Shown here piece by piece: positions 1 through 6,027 of a stretch of 6,332 nucleotides of DNA. The stretch covers positions 1 to 6,332 of the forward strand of contig JALNYD010000169.1 in NCBI GenBank assembly GCA_023230025.1. The letters are read 5' to 3'. Within the stretch, counting starts at the first letter, position 1; each line of letters opens with the position of its first letter. The stretch comes from Candidatus Cloacimonadota bacterium. GTDB taxonomy: Bacteria > Cloacimonadota > Cloacimonadia > Cloacimonadales > Cloacimonadaceae. The translations under genes and the position numbers were made by a program. Below the pieces are notes generated by a model that worked only from the letters and a program-made list of their open reading frames with translations, had not been told where the DNA came from and searched no databases.

Positions 1-3000
1 CTGTGAAATACTTCACGGCACTGTCTTCAGGGATAGTAATGTTATAGGTTCCGTTCCCGGTATCAGCAATAGTCATACCGGTATTCGGGGTCAAAGTAAG
101 CCCCTCGGTAGTCCAATTGACTCCAGAACCGGTAGCGTCACTAACGGTGAGAGTTAAGGGCTTAGGAGTTCCATCGGCTACAATGGCCGTAGCTGTTGTG
201 CTGCCGGTAGGAGCTTGCTTATCAACTTTCAAAGTGATATACTTAATCTCCTGATGCGCAATCGGAAGGTCAGTATCTTCATCTTCAGTGGTGATTGTGA
301 TCGGGATGTTAAAAGTACTGTTATGAGTCCAGGCATTGGAAATTGCATTGGGGATTGTACCATTCCAGGTAAGCGTCCAGACCCGTGATTCATTGGGGCT
401 TCCCGCTGGAGCGCTGGAAGTTGGTTCCACGGTGGCATTGGCAGCCGCAGTTCCCAAGAGAGGTCTCAAATCAGCAGACCAGGTAGTAGCCATGGAGCGA
501 TATGCTCCACCAAACACGGTAGCAGTTAGAGTAAAGTTCTGCTGTCCGGTAACTGTAGGGCCAACGAATCCTTGATCATCTGCTGGGTCCCATAAACCAT
601 TCACGTTAGTTGCATGACCTGTAACGCCTCTGTGTTGGAAAGTGATTTCGTCGATACGTGGCTTGCCGTCAAGAATATTGATGGTAAGATAGTATTCGCC
701 ACTGTCGCGATGCCACACGTCGGCATTGTAGGGATAGGAAGGTGTGTTGTAGCGGCCAGGGTTGCTGGCATAATCCCAGGGAAGCATCACGATCAGCTTT
801 GCATTCTCATGGGTTACTGTGCCTTCCAGGCCATTAACAGTCACTTCCAAATTGTAGGTCAAATAGTCTCCGCTGGCCAGTACATTGGTGACTGTAGCGG
901 TGACAGGAGTTGCACCATTCATAATGGTGTTGTTGAATTCATCAACCAGCTTTACCTGCCATTGACCAGGGTTACCAAAGCTATCGATCAGGGGCTCAGA
1001 AGTGTACAGAGTGAAGCTGAGAGTATTCTCGGTCTCTGTAACCACTCGGGTTGCACCCGCAAGATTAATCTCTCTGGTGTTATCTACTATAGAGGTACCT
1101 GTACCTGAGATTAATTTGGGATTGGTGTTATCTGCCACAATACTAATATTGGGATAGATACCCGCAGGAGGATCTACATAACCGGGATCTGCCATAGGAT
1201 TGGGCTCAATGTACAGGGTTACCGCCAAAGGTTCGGTTGCCATAGCACCCACTGCAGGAGCAAGATTTGAGTCCAGGCCGTTGAAGCTATAGGGAACTGG
1301 AATAAAGGGAGTTTCACCCACACCCAGGGTTCCGGTTTCTTCACGTACTAACGTATCATCACTCTTCTTAATTTCCAATCTCCAGGTCATGTTATCACCG
1401 GTGGGAATTGTGAAAGAAATATCGGTGGTGTCCTTCAGATTATCATTGGCAGGGTTGCTCACCGCATCATATGTGTACAGAGGATTGCCGGGAGAAAACA
1501 CAGTTTCAGTTGCGGCAAGATTGTACACAGCATGATCCGAATCCGGGAATTGCGGGGCAGGCGGAATCACCAAATAGAAGCTGTCGGAATCAGAGGCATT
1601 AAAACTCTGGCTGGTGGTAACACCATTAAGAGTGTATTCGATAGCGTGCGAAATCACTTGAATGTAATTTGCAGGTCCATCGGCTCCACCAATGCTCCAC
1701 AGAATACCAGGAGCCATTGCGCCCTTGGCAATCGGAATCAGATTTGCCGGTATGGTGATAGTTGCCTTGTTGGCAGCATTAAATTCACTTCTATTGATAT
1801 ACCTGGTTACAGGCGCTGGAACGTCAAGCTGCTGGAAACGAATCTCTACAGAGTTTGTCTCTCTGAGATAATCTTTGTTGTTTAAAGTCAGCTCGAAAGT
1901 CAGCAAATCGCCAGTCAGATAGTAATAACCCGTATGGGGTCCACTATAAGAGGGATCATCACTGTACTGCGCGTTCAGGTAGAAGTTTTTAAATGCACCA
2001 TTAACTGTGGGTAAGCCACCAGCTACAGTAGCATGAGTGGAAACCACGTCCACGCCTTGCACCAAAGGAATGTTCATATAAACATTGGATACTTTGATCT
2101 GCAAAGCAGTTTGTGCTTTCACTATGTTACCAGCGTTATCTTGAACATACACTGACGCAGCATAATCTGTACCAGTGGTGGTACCAGTAAATATGGTGCT
2201 GGGCAGATCGCCAAGATTGAATGGTACAGAGACTATGCTGGAATAAGCAGCACCAGCTGCAAACGGAATTGCGATAGGGCTCAGGCTTTGATCAAAAGCA
2301 GCCATTACAATCCAGTCTGTTCCATTCCAGAACCACTTTTGAACTGGGTTGCTGCCAACCCGTTCGAGCACGTACCAATAGTTCTGATCTTCATAGCGAA
2401 GCTCGTTATCATCGGCTGTGTAATTTCTTTGGGTTTTGAATCTGGAGTCAAAGATAGCACTTGCTGCAGTTCCATTACCATAGTTGTAATACACAACTTC
2501 GCCAGCGTTCCATACATTGTTGTTGTTCTGGTCATTGATAAACCTGACAACTTCAAGGCTGGTTACAGCGCTGCCCTCTTCATCTGTTTCAGCAGAGAAC
2601 TCGGGGGCAATATCAAAAGTTGGTGCAAGACCGTCAACAACTACATGCACACTGTTGATCGCCACATTGGCAACATGGGCAAGTCCACCAGTATTGAGAA
2701 TGTGATGGTCATTGGGATCACCCATATCACCATCAAATGGGAACTCACCATTAGCAACTTCATCTGCTGGTACCAAAGAAATATCGGCTGAGTTACCGAC
2801 ATAATCTTTGACACCAACCAGAGTAATACCCATTGTGGTGAGGGCATTCGGGCTGATAATCTGCCCACTGTTGTTTTTGCCATCCCAGGTGACCCTCAGG
2901 ACACCACCACCCAGAGCCGTAACAGTGGCTGGAGAATCCAGCAGGCTATAAGTTTTTTCGAAGCTTTCGCGAAGTTCAGGTGTGAATCTGAGTGTAAACT

Positions 3001-3964
3001 CGGTAGAACCACCTGTCGTATTCCAATCTGGAAGCCTCAGATAGATATCGAAAGTATTTGGATTAGTATTGAATCCATCCAGCTCAGTAGTGCTGGGTGA
3101 AAAGCGAAGTGGAAGGCCATTGTCATAATATAAATCCCAGGCACCAAACATATTGGGGGGATTCAGGTCGGCGGCAATCGGGAAGCCGGCTTGATTTTTG
3201 GATACCACGCGGTTCCAGGCAGGACTTGAGTAATATGGCCCAGCAGAACCTACAGTAATGGACTGCATTCTGCTGATTGTAATCGCTAAATCCGTTACAT
3301 AAGCTGAAGGCAGGGTTCCTGCGTTTGGCGTATATGATATCGCGGCTGTGCCGTTTACAACCTCATAGGCAATTTCAGGAGCACCCGCAAAGGTCAGCCC
3401 CCAATTCACCCACACTCGTTCGATGTAAGGTCTGAAAGTAGCGATAACACTTACACTGTCATCAACCTTCATACGTTCAATTGAATTACTGTTGTTGATC
3501 CGCAAATACAAGTTCCCAGTAAAATCTGCATTATTCATGGATGGAACATTATCTACCGTGAAGGATTGTGGTCCGGTCACTGTAGTGGATCCATCTGCAT
3601 TATATGCAGTTACTGTGAATTCGCGATTTGCGACACCATCAATGGTTCCCAACTTTACAGTATAGCTTGCTCTCCATTGACCTTGTCCGGGAGCATTTGA
3701 TATCTTGTTCATAGCCAAGCTATCAGGTCCTCCGAATTCAGTAAGATCAAGAAAAGCTCCAGTAAACTGCAAATCGGTATCAGAGATGTTGTTCAAGTCA
3801 ACAGCAGTGATCGTTATTGTACTACCTATTCCCAAGGTAGCGCCACTGGCCGGAACCGTCGAAATCTCGGCGATCGTTAACTCCGGCGGAGCAGCGAACA
3901 ACGAAGTAACTGCAAGAACAAACAACACTACCAGCAGTAGTGTAGTGCGAACATTGCTTTTCAT
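1..3964 (-). CDS. Giant exported Ig-like/adhesin-type surface protein, C-terminus cut by window edge
   Basis: I translated this frame row by row: it is open for 1,321 codons from the ATG at 3964-3962 to the left edge, with no stop. Residues 1-25 are a signal peptide: a short basic start (MKSNVR), a hydrophobic core rich in Leu and Val, then LFAA before PPELT. The mature part is rich in Thr, Ser, Asn, Val, Gly and Pro, contains no cysteine, and by hand count has about twice as many Asp/Glu as Lys/Arg, as in extracellular beta-sandwich proteins. Interdomain-like words of the form (V/A)D-x-x-x-P recur near residues 138, 444, 945 and 1248. LRVTWDGKNNSG (356-367) resembles the FlgD-type Ig fold. 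DQNNNNVWNAGE (478-489) matches a 12-residue EF-hand/dockerin-like calcium loop, and Asp-rich FDGDMGDPND (410-419) may be another. Residues 522-551 are strikingly aromatic. No enzyme motif was seen. Adhesin, S-layer-like or matrix protein is inference; export is well supported. Confidence 0.9.
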   Translation of the reverse strand, partial: MKSNVRTTLLLVVLFVLAVTSLFAAPPELTIAEISTVPASGATLGIGSTITITAVDLNNISDTDLQFTGAFLDLTEFGGPDSLAMNKISNAPGQGQWRASYTVKLGTIDGVANREFTVTAYNADGSTTVTGPQSFTVDNVPSMNNADFTGNLYLRINNSNSIERMKVDDSVSVIATFRPYIERVWVNWGLTFAGAPEIAYEVVNGTAAISYTPNAGTLPSAYVTDLAITISRMQSITVGSAGPYYSSPAWNRVVSKNQAGFPIAADLNPPNMFGAWDLYYDNGLPLRFSPSTTELDGFNTNPNTFDIYLRLPDWNTTGGSTEFTLRFTPELRESFEKTYSLLDSPATVTALGGGVLRVTWDGKNNSGQIISPNALTTMGITLVGVKDYVGNSADISLVPADEVANGEFPFDGDMGDPNDHHILNTGGLAHVANVAINSVHVVVDGLAPTFDIAPEFSAETDEEGSAVTSLEVVRFINDQNNNNVWNAGEVVYYNYGNGTAASAIFDSRFKTQRNYTADDNELRYEDQNYWYVLERVGSNPVQKWFWNGTDWIVMAAFDQSLSPIAIPFAAGAAYSSIVSVPFNLGDLPSTIFTGTTTGTDYAASVYVQDNAGNIVKAQTALQIKVSNVYMNIPLVQGVDVVSTHATVAGGLPTVNGAFKNFYLNAQYSDDPSYSGPHTGYYYLTGDLLTFELTLNNKDYLRETNSVEIRFQQLDVPAPVTRYINRSEFNAANKATITIPANLIPIAKGAMAPGILWSIGGADGPANYIQVISHAIEYTLNGVTTSQSFNASDSDSFYLVIPPAPQFPDSDHAVYNLAATETVFSPGNPLYTYDAVSNPANDNLKDTTDISFTIPTGDNMTWRLEIKKSDDTLVREETGTLGVGETPFIPVPYSFNGLDSNLAPAVGAMATEPLAVTLYIEPNPMADPGYVDPPAGIYPNISIVADNTNPKLISGTGTSIVDNTREINLAGATRVVTETENTLSFTLYTSEPLIDSFGNPGQWQVKLVDEFNNTIMNGATPVTATVTNVLASGDYLTYNLEVTVNGLEGTVTHENAKLIVMLPWDYASNPGRYNTPSYPYNADVWHRDSGEYYLTINILDGKPRIDEITFQHRGVTGHATNVNGLWDPADDQGFVGPTVTGQQNFTLTATVFGGAYRSMATTWSADLRPLLGTAAANATVEPTSSAPAGSPNESRVWTLTWNGTIPNAISNAWTHNSTFNIPITITTEDEDTDLPIAHQEIKYITLKVDKQAPTGSTTATAIVADGTPKPLTLTVSDATGSGVNWTTEGLTLTPNTGMTIADTGNGTYNITIPEDSAVKYFT

Positions 3965-4341
3965 TTGCACCTCGCTTCCTTTAATATAGTTTCATAATTG
4001 ATTGGTATTGCACCATAATGTAAAACGCGAATATAGCTCGTTTTACGTATAATTTCGTTCATGATTTCTCCTTGTTGCCAATTCCCGCAATTGCAGAAAC
4101 TGACCATATTACTACTATCGAAAATTGATTTATTGTCTGAGGCATGCTGAGGATACATGGATGTGCAATTCGCACGTCCTGTATATTTGGGCTTGGTTTG
4201 CATTGTTTGATAAGCCTTGGCAGGAACCACATTGATGCCCAGCCTTGCGTTTGTCCGATGGGCAGACGCAGCGCAGCCTGTTGTTTCAGAGATTGGGATA
4301 ATCTCCGATGCCCTGAATTTTGAAAACCTGATATTAGTCAT
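3961..4341 (-). CDS. Doubtful small ORF overlapping the giant gene start (126 codons, or 33 from an internal start)
   Basis: This frame runs from ATG 4341 to a TGA at 3963-3961 that overlaps the giant gene's ATG as ATGA, a layout typical of translational coupling. The full reading has 126 residues, with an AGGA nine bases before the start. A much stronger Shine-Dalgarno (AAGGAGA, 4067-4073) precedes an in-frame ATG at 4062, which would give a 33-residue product beginning MNEIIRKTSY and ending KEARCK. The full product has scattered cysteines (for example FCNCG near residue 83), no signal peptide and no membrane segment, and I recognise no family. A perfect 8-bp hairpin lies inside it. The real object may be only the 33-codon leader peptide, an untranslated structured leader, or a chance frame. 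The ATGA overlap and the strong internal ribosome site favour at least the short version being translated. Confidence 0.3.
   Translation of the reverse strand: MTNIRFSKFRASEIIPISETTGCAASAHRTNARLGINVVPAKAYQTMQTKPKYTGRANCTSMYPQHASDNKSIFDSSNMVSFCNCGNWQQGEIMNEIIRKTSYIRVLHYGAIPINYETILKEARCK
3968..3973 (-). promoter_or_regulatory. Ribosome binding site of the giant exported protein gene
   Basis: On the minus strand the ATG at 3964 is preceded by AGGAAGCGAGGTGCAA. GAGGTG matches the anti-Shine-Dalgarno complement exactly but lies close to the start (three bases, or five if counted from GAGG). A second AGGA sits 12 bases upstream. The signal peptide beginning at this ATG confirms the start codon. 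Confidence 0.6.
4020..4046 (-). promoter_or_regulatory. Perfect 8-bp hairpin in the leader of the giant gene
   Basis: GTAAAACG (4020-4027) and CGTTTTAC (4039-4046) are perfect inverted repeats separated by 11 bases. In the minus-strand transcript this stem-loop falls between the strong Shine-Dalgarno at 4067-4073 and the giant gene's start. No T-run follows, so it does not look like an intrinsic terminator. It could be a translational control hairpin, an operator, or chance in an AT-rich stretch. Confidence 0.3.
4067..4073 (-). promoter_or_regulatory. Strong Shine-Dalgarno before the 33-codon reading frame
   Basis: AAGGAGA on the minus strand lies four bases before the ATG at 4062-4060. It is the best ribosome binding site in the window, better than the one directly before the giant gene. 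It would feed ribosomes into a short frame ending in ATGA on the giant gene's start. This suggests coupled translation, but the short product is unproven. Confidence 0.4.
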
Positions 4342-4932
4342 ATAAAGCTATCCTATGCCCTTCTCAAGCGCGAGAAGCCGCTGTGGACTGTGCTCTCAAG
4401 CTCCCATCCCTTGATGGAAAATAAATAAACAAAACATGCATTGGCACCTCTCTGTTTCATATTCATATTCAATGCTTTGCAGCTATTTGCCACAAGGCTA
4501 CCGGGTTCATCATTTTGCTTTCAACTGAAAACTCTTTCTGTAACATACTCGTTCTTGTTCTCACTCCTTTGGTGAAAAAACTTCATCACGAGAGCAAGAC
4601 AATAGCATTGAGATTATTTGTCAAGCAATTTGATCGCATTTTTCAGGCATTCTCTTAAATTATTGCGATTAATCAACATGAACTCCAGGCTCAAAACGAC
4701 ACTATTTCCCCAAATACGCATCAATACAGGCTTTCTGACCTGTTACCAAATTCACTGCCCTTTGTCTGCCCAATCATGGTTTTTTTTTACACATACCATA
4801 TTCTCTTATTGGGAATTAAGCCCTCTTCTGCTATATACACTCAAACTATCCGCTTAGAATCTGGTGACTCATAAGTTCGAGAAATACCAGATCGGATGAC
4901 AAGGCGGATAGAACAAATCATATCGTGTTTAG
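4342..4932. other. Upstream non-coding region with short chained frames, no recognised gene
   Basis: No gene of normal length is convincing here. On the minus strand short frames lie end to end: 25 codons (4546-4469), then 37 codons (4466-4353, beginning MNMKQRGANA), then the frame starting at 4341, with gaps of 2 and 11 bases. A 21-codon frame (4679-4614) lies further upstream. None has a well-spaced Shine-Dalgarno except a weak AGGA before 4341. A 6-bp hairpin is present at 4360-4377 (CTTCTC, loop AAGCGC, GAGAAG). A convincing promoter for the giant gene could not be identified. From about 4680 to 4932 I see nothing except a run of nine T's near 4780. Confidence 0.4.
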
Positions 4933-5020
4933 TTTGAAATGACATAATCCATGCCCAGCCCACCACCCAATATTGTATGGGGCTCCGCCCCATGCCCCGG
5001 TAAGATTATGTCATTTCAAA
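4933..5020. repeat. 88-nt element bounded by a perfect 17-bp inverted repeat with an inner GC hairpin
   Basis: The arms TTTGAAATGACATAATC (4933-4949) and its exact reverse complement (5004-5020) enclose 54 bases. Inside lies a second perfect hairpin, ATGGGGC-TCC-GCCCCAT (4977-4993), in a locally C/G-rich loop. No T-run follows on either strand, which argues against an ordinary terminator. No target-site duplication is evident at the outer ends. It may be a small palindromic dispersed repeat, a miniature mobile element remnant or a structured RNA. No protein coding is seen. Confidence 0.75.
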
Positions 5021-5154
5021 GTGGAAACTGTATCAGATATCAGAAATGCTGAGGTGGAGAAGCTGTACAAATTGTCCCTGTGACTTCACCTTGTTTCAAG
5101 CACAACAAACCACATTCAAGGATGACGCTTCCACACCCGATGCTTCACCCCGGT

Positions 5155-5221
5155 TTCAGCACTATATCACCCCATAATCTCCGCATGGCACGGGGGAAAT
5201 ATGGGGTGATGTAGTGCTGAA
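5155..5221. repeat. Long imperfect inverted repeat (22-bp arms, one mismatch)
   Basis: The left arm, 5155-5176, reads TTCAGCACTATATCACCCCA plus TA. The right arm, 5200-5221, is its reverse complement except for one T/C difference, which would be a G-U pair if the right-hand base is read in RNA from one strand. The loop is 23 bases and contains a G-run at 5192-5196. There is no adjacent T-run. Its size resembles the element at 4933-5020, but the arm sequence is different. Confidence 0.7.
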
Positions 5222-5275
5222 CATAGCGTGAACCCGGGAGGAAGGAGGGCGCTTGATTATTGTAGTGGCTCTCTA

Positions 5276-5353
5276 GTCCCGGGACGATAGGTATGGTATC
5301 ATAATTAATACTGAATATGGAATATGTCGTTGATTATGCCGTCCCGAAGGGAC
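5276..5353. repeat. Short palindromes around 5276-5285 and 5341-5353
   Basis: GTCCCGGGAC (5276-5285) is a perfect 10-bp palindrome. GTCCC-GAA-GGGAC (5341-5353) is a perfect 5-bp stem with a three-base loop. Both are followed within a few bases by a CGAT-containing word, so they may be related copies. The AT-rich 55 bases between them hold no recognisable gene or site. Confidence 0.45.
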
Positions 5354-5400
5354 TCGATTTTCTTTGCATAGAGTTTCTATCTCAAATGGCATCCCGGGAT

Positions 5401-5485
5401 TCACCATGGCTTAACGTTTCGTGGTTTCTATCTGACATGCCATCCCTTTTTTCGCCATAGCTTAACGTCTCGTGACTTCTATCTA
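5401..5485 (+). repeat. Two diverged direct repeats with a 51-nt period
   Basis: The 35 bases from 5401 (TCACCATGGCTTAACG...) and from 5452 (TCGCCATAGCTTAACG...) align without gaps with six differences, all transitions. A shorter related piece (TTTCTATCT at 5374, then ATGGCATCCC) precedes them with the same 51-nt phase. The second copy contains GCCATAG followed by ACGTCTCGTG. Both words occur in the reverse complement of the tandem array at 5571-5781, so these copies look like distant inverted relatives of that array. Confidence 0.6.
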
Positions 5486-5518
5486 AACCCAAATGAAACA
5501 ACTTTCACAACTGATAAT

Positions 5519-5556
5519 GAAAGCCTGGAGATAGGATAGCAGACGTCTCGTCTGCA
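5519..5556 (-). repeat. Diverged inverted copy of the array unit
   Basis: Read on the plus strand, GAAAGCC (5519-5525), ATAGGAT (5531-5537) and ACGTCTCGT (5543-5551) occur in the same order as in the reverse complement of the 53-nt array unit, with a five-base insertion TGGAG after GAAAGCC. The copy includes its own perfect hairpin, GCAGACG-TCT-CGTCTGC (5539-5555). It therefore faces the four array units head-on. Confidence 0.55.
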
Positions 5557-5570
5557 TAAGCAGCGAAGCT

Positions 5571-5789
5571 GCTTTCAATTACGGAACTCCGTTCCATCGA
5601 CACGAGACGTATCGAATCCTATGGCTTTCATTTCGGGACTCCGTTCCGTCGACACGAGACGTATCGAATCCTATGGCTTTCAATTTCGGAACTCCGTTCC
5701 ATCGACACGAGACGTATCGAATCCTATGGCTTTCAATTACGGAACTCCGTTCCGTCGACACGAGACGTGTCGAATCCTATGGCTTTCAA
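5571..5789 (+). repeat. Tandem array of four ~53-nt hairpin-bearing units plus a partial fifth
   Basis: Units begin with GCTTTCA at 5571, 5624, 5676 and 5729, giving periods of 53, 52 and 53. The last full unit ends at 5781 and a partial unit, GCTTTCAA, follows at 5782-5789. Copies differ at only a few positions. Each unit has two stem-loops with three-base loops: GGAAC-TCC-GTTCC (5583-5595 in the first copy) and CGACACG-AGA-CGTATCG (5598-5614), which is a perfect 7-bp stem in the fourth copy (CGTGTCG). A further hairpin, AAGCAGC-GAA-GCTGCTT (5558-5574), abuts the first unit. The period is not a multiple of three, so each copy would be read in a different frame and coding is unlikely. There are no unique spacers, so it is not a CRISPR array. 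Confidence 0.9.
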
Positions 5790-5970
5790 GTAAAATGCCA
5801 TGCACATTGAATACCCTGAGTCCACGGGGCGTTAGTTTAGATAGACTGAGGATAAAACGCTGATCTGAGTCCCTGACGGGAGTCACAACGCCATGTCACA
5901 CAAGCTCTGCAGCCGTGTGCAACGGTCTTCATCTGCAAACGAGGACCTATGCAATCCTCCCAGAGAAAGA
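5790..5970. other. Spacer with no recognised feature
   Basis: No gene, RNA gene or strong signal was found. The only structure is minor: TCCC-TGAC-GGGA around 5872-5883, and an 11-base word GTTTAGATAGA (5835-5845) that is the reverse complement of TCTATCTAAAC at 5478-5488, placing inverted words on both sides of the tandem array. Confidence 0.4.
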
Positions 5971-5999
5971 GCACAAAAACCCCTGCCGAAACAGGGGTT
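5970..5999 (-). terminator. Rho-independent terminator of the GspF/PilC-family gene
   Basis: On the minus strand AACCCCTG and CAGGGGTT (5992-5999 and 5978-5985) form a perfect 8-bp stem with loop TTTCGG, followed directly by a T-run (GGGGTTTTTGTG). It begins 28 bases after the stop codon at 6028. On the plus strand the stem is followed by TTCTTTAT, so weak bidirectional function is possible. Confidence 0.88.
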
Positions 6000-6027
6000 C
6001 TTTATACTTCAGATACTTGATATTCTT

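Noticed and set aside
229..2883. Several plus- and minus-strand frames of 60-170 codons inside the first 3 kb
   Set aside because: All lie within the 1,321-codon minus-strand frame, which has a signal peptide, a ribosome site and consistent composition; the others are shadows.
3705..3989. 94-codon plus-strand frame opposite the start of the giant gene
   Set aside because: It is antisense to the signal peptide and N-terminus of the giant protein and has no recognisable product.
4062..4341. Riboswitch in the leader (hairpins at 4289-4305 and 4236-4264, ACGCAAGGCTGGG resembling part of a c-di-GMP motif)
   Set aside because: The conserved core and paired arms of the GEMM or other known riboswitch classes could not be assembled; only short local stems exist.
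4599..4624. Promoter for the giant gene (TTGACA at 4619-4624, TATTGT at 4599-4604 on the minus strand)
   Set aside because: The -35 word is perfect, but the spacing is only 14 bases and nothing at 16-18 bases resembles a -10 box, so the match is not reliable.
4618..4857. 79-codon plus-strand frame starting with TTG
   Set aside because: No Shine-Dalgarno, weak alternative start, composition of AT-rich non-coding DNA including a run of nine T's, and no recognisable domain.
4858..4905. tRNA-like word GTTCGAG near 4877
   Set aside because: No acceptor stem, anticodon arm or matching T-arm could be folded around it.
5571..5789. CRISPR array
   Set aside because: The whole 53-nt unit repeats with no variable spacers and no cas gene is in the window.
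5579..5863. Open frames on both strands across the tandem array (60 codons minus, 80 codons plus)
   Set aside because: They are translations of the 53-nt repeat, whose period is not a multiple of three, so each copy is read in another frame. No good ribosome site is present and the array is better explained as structured non-coding repeats.
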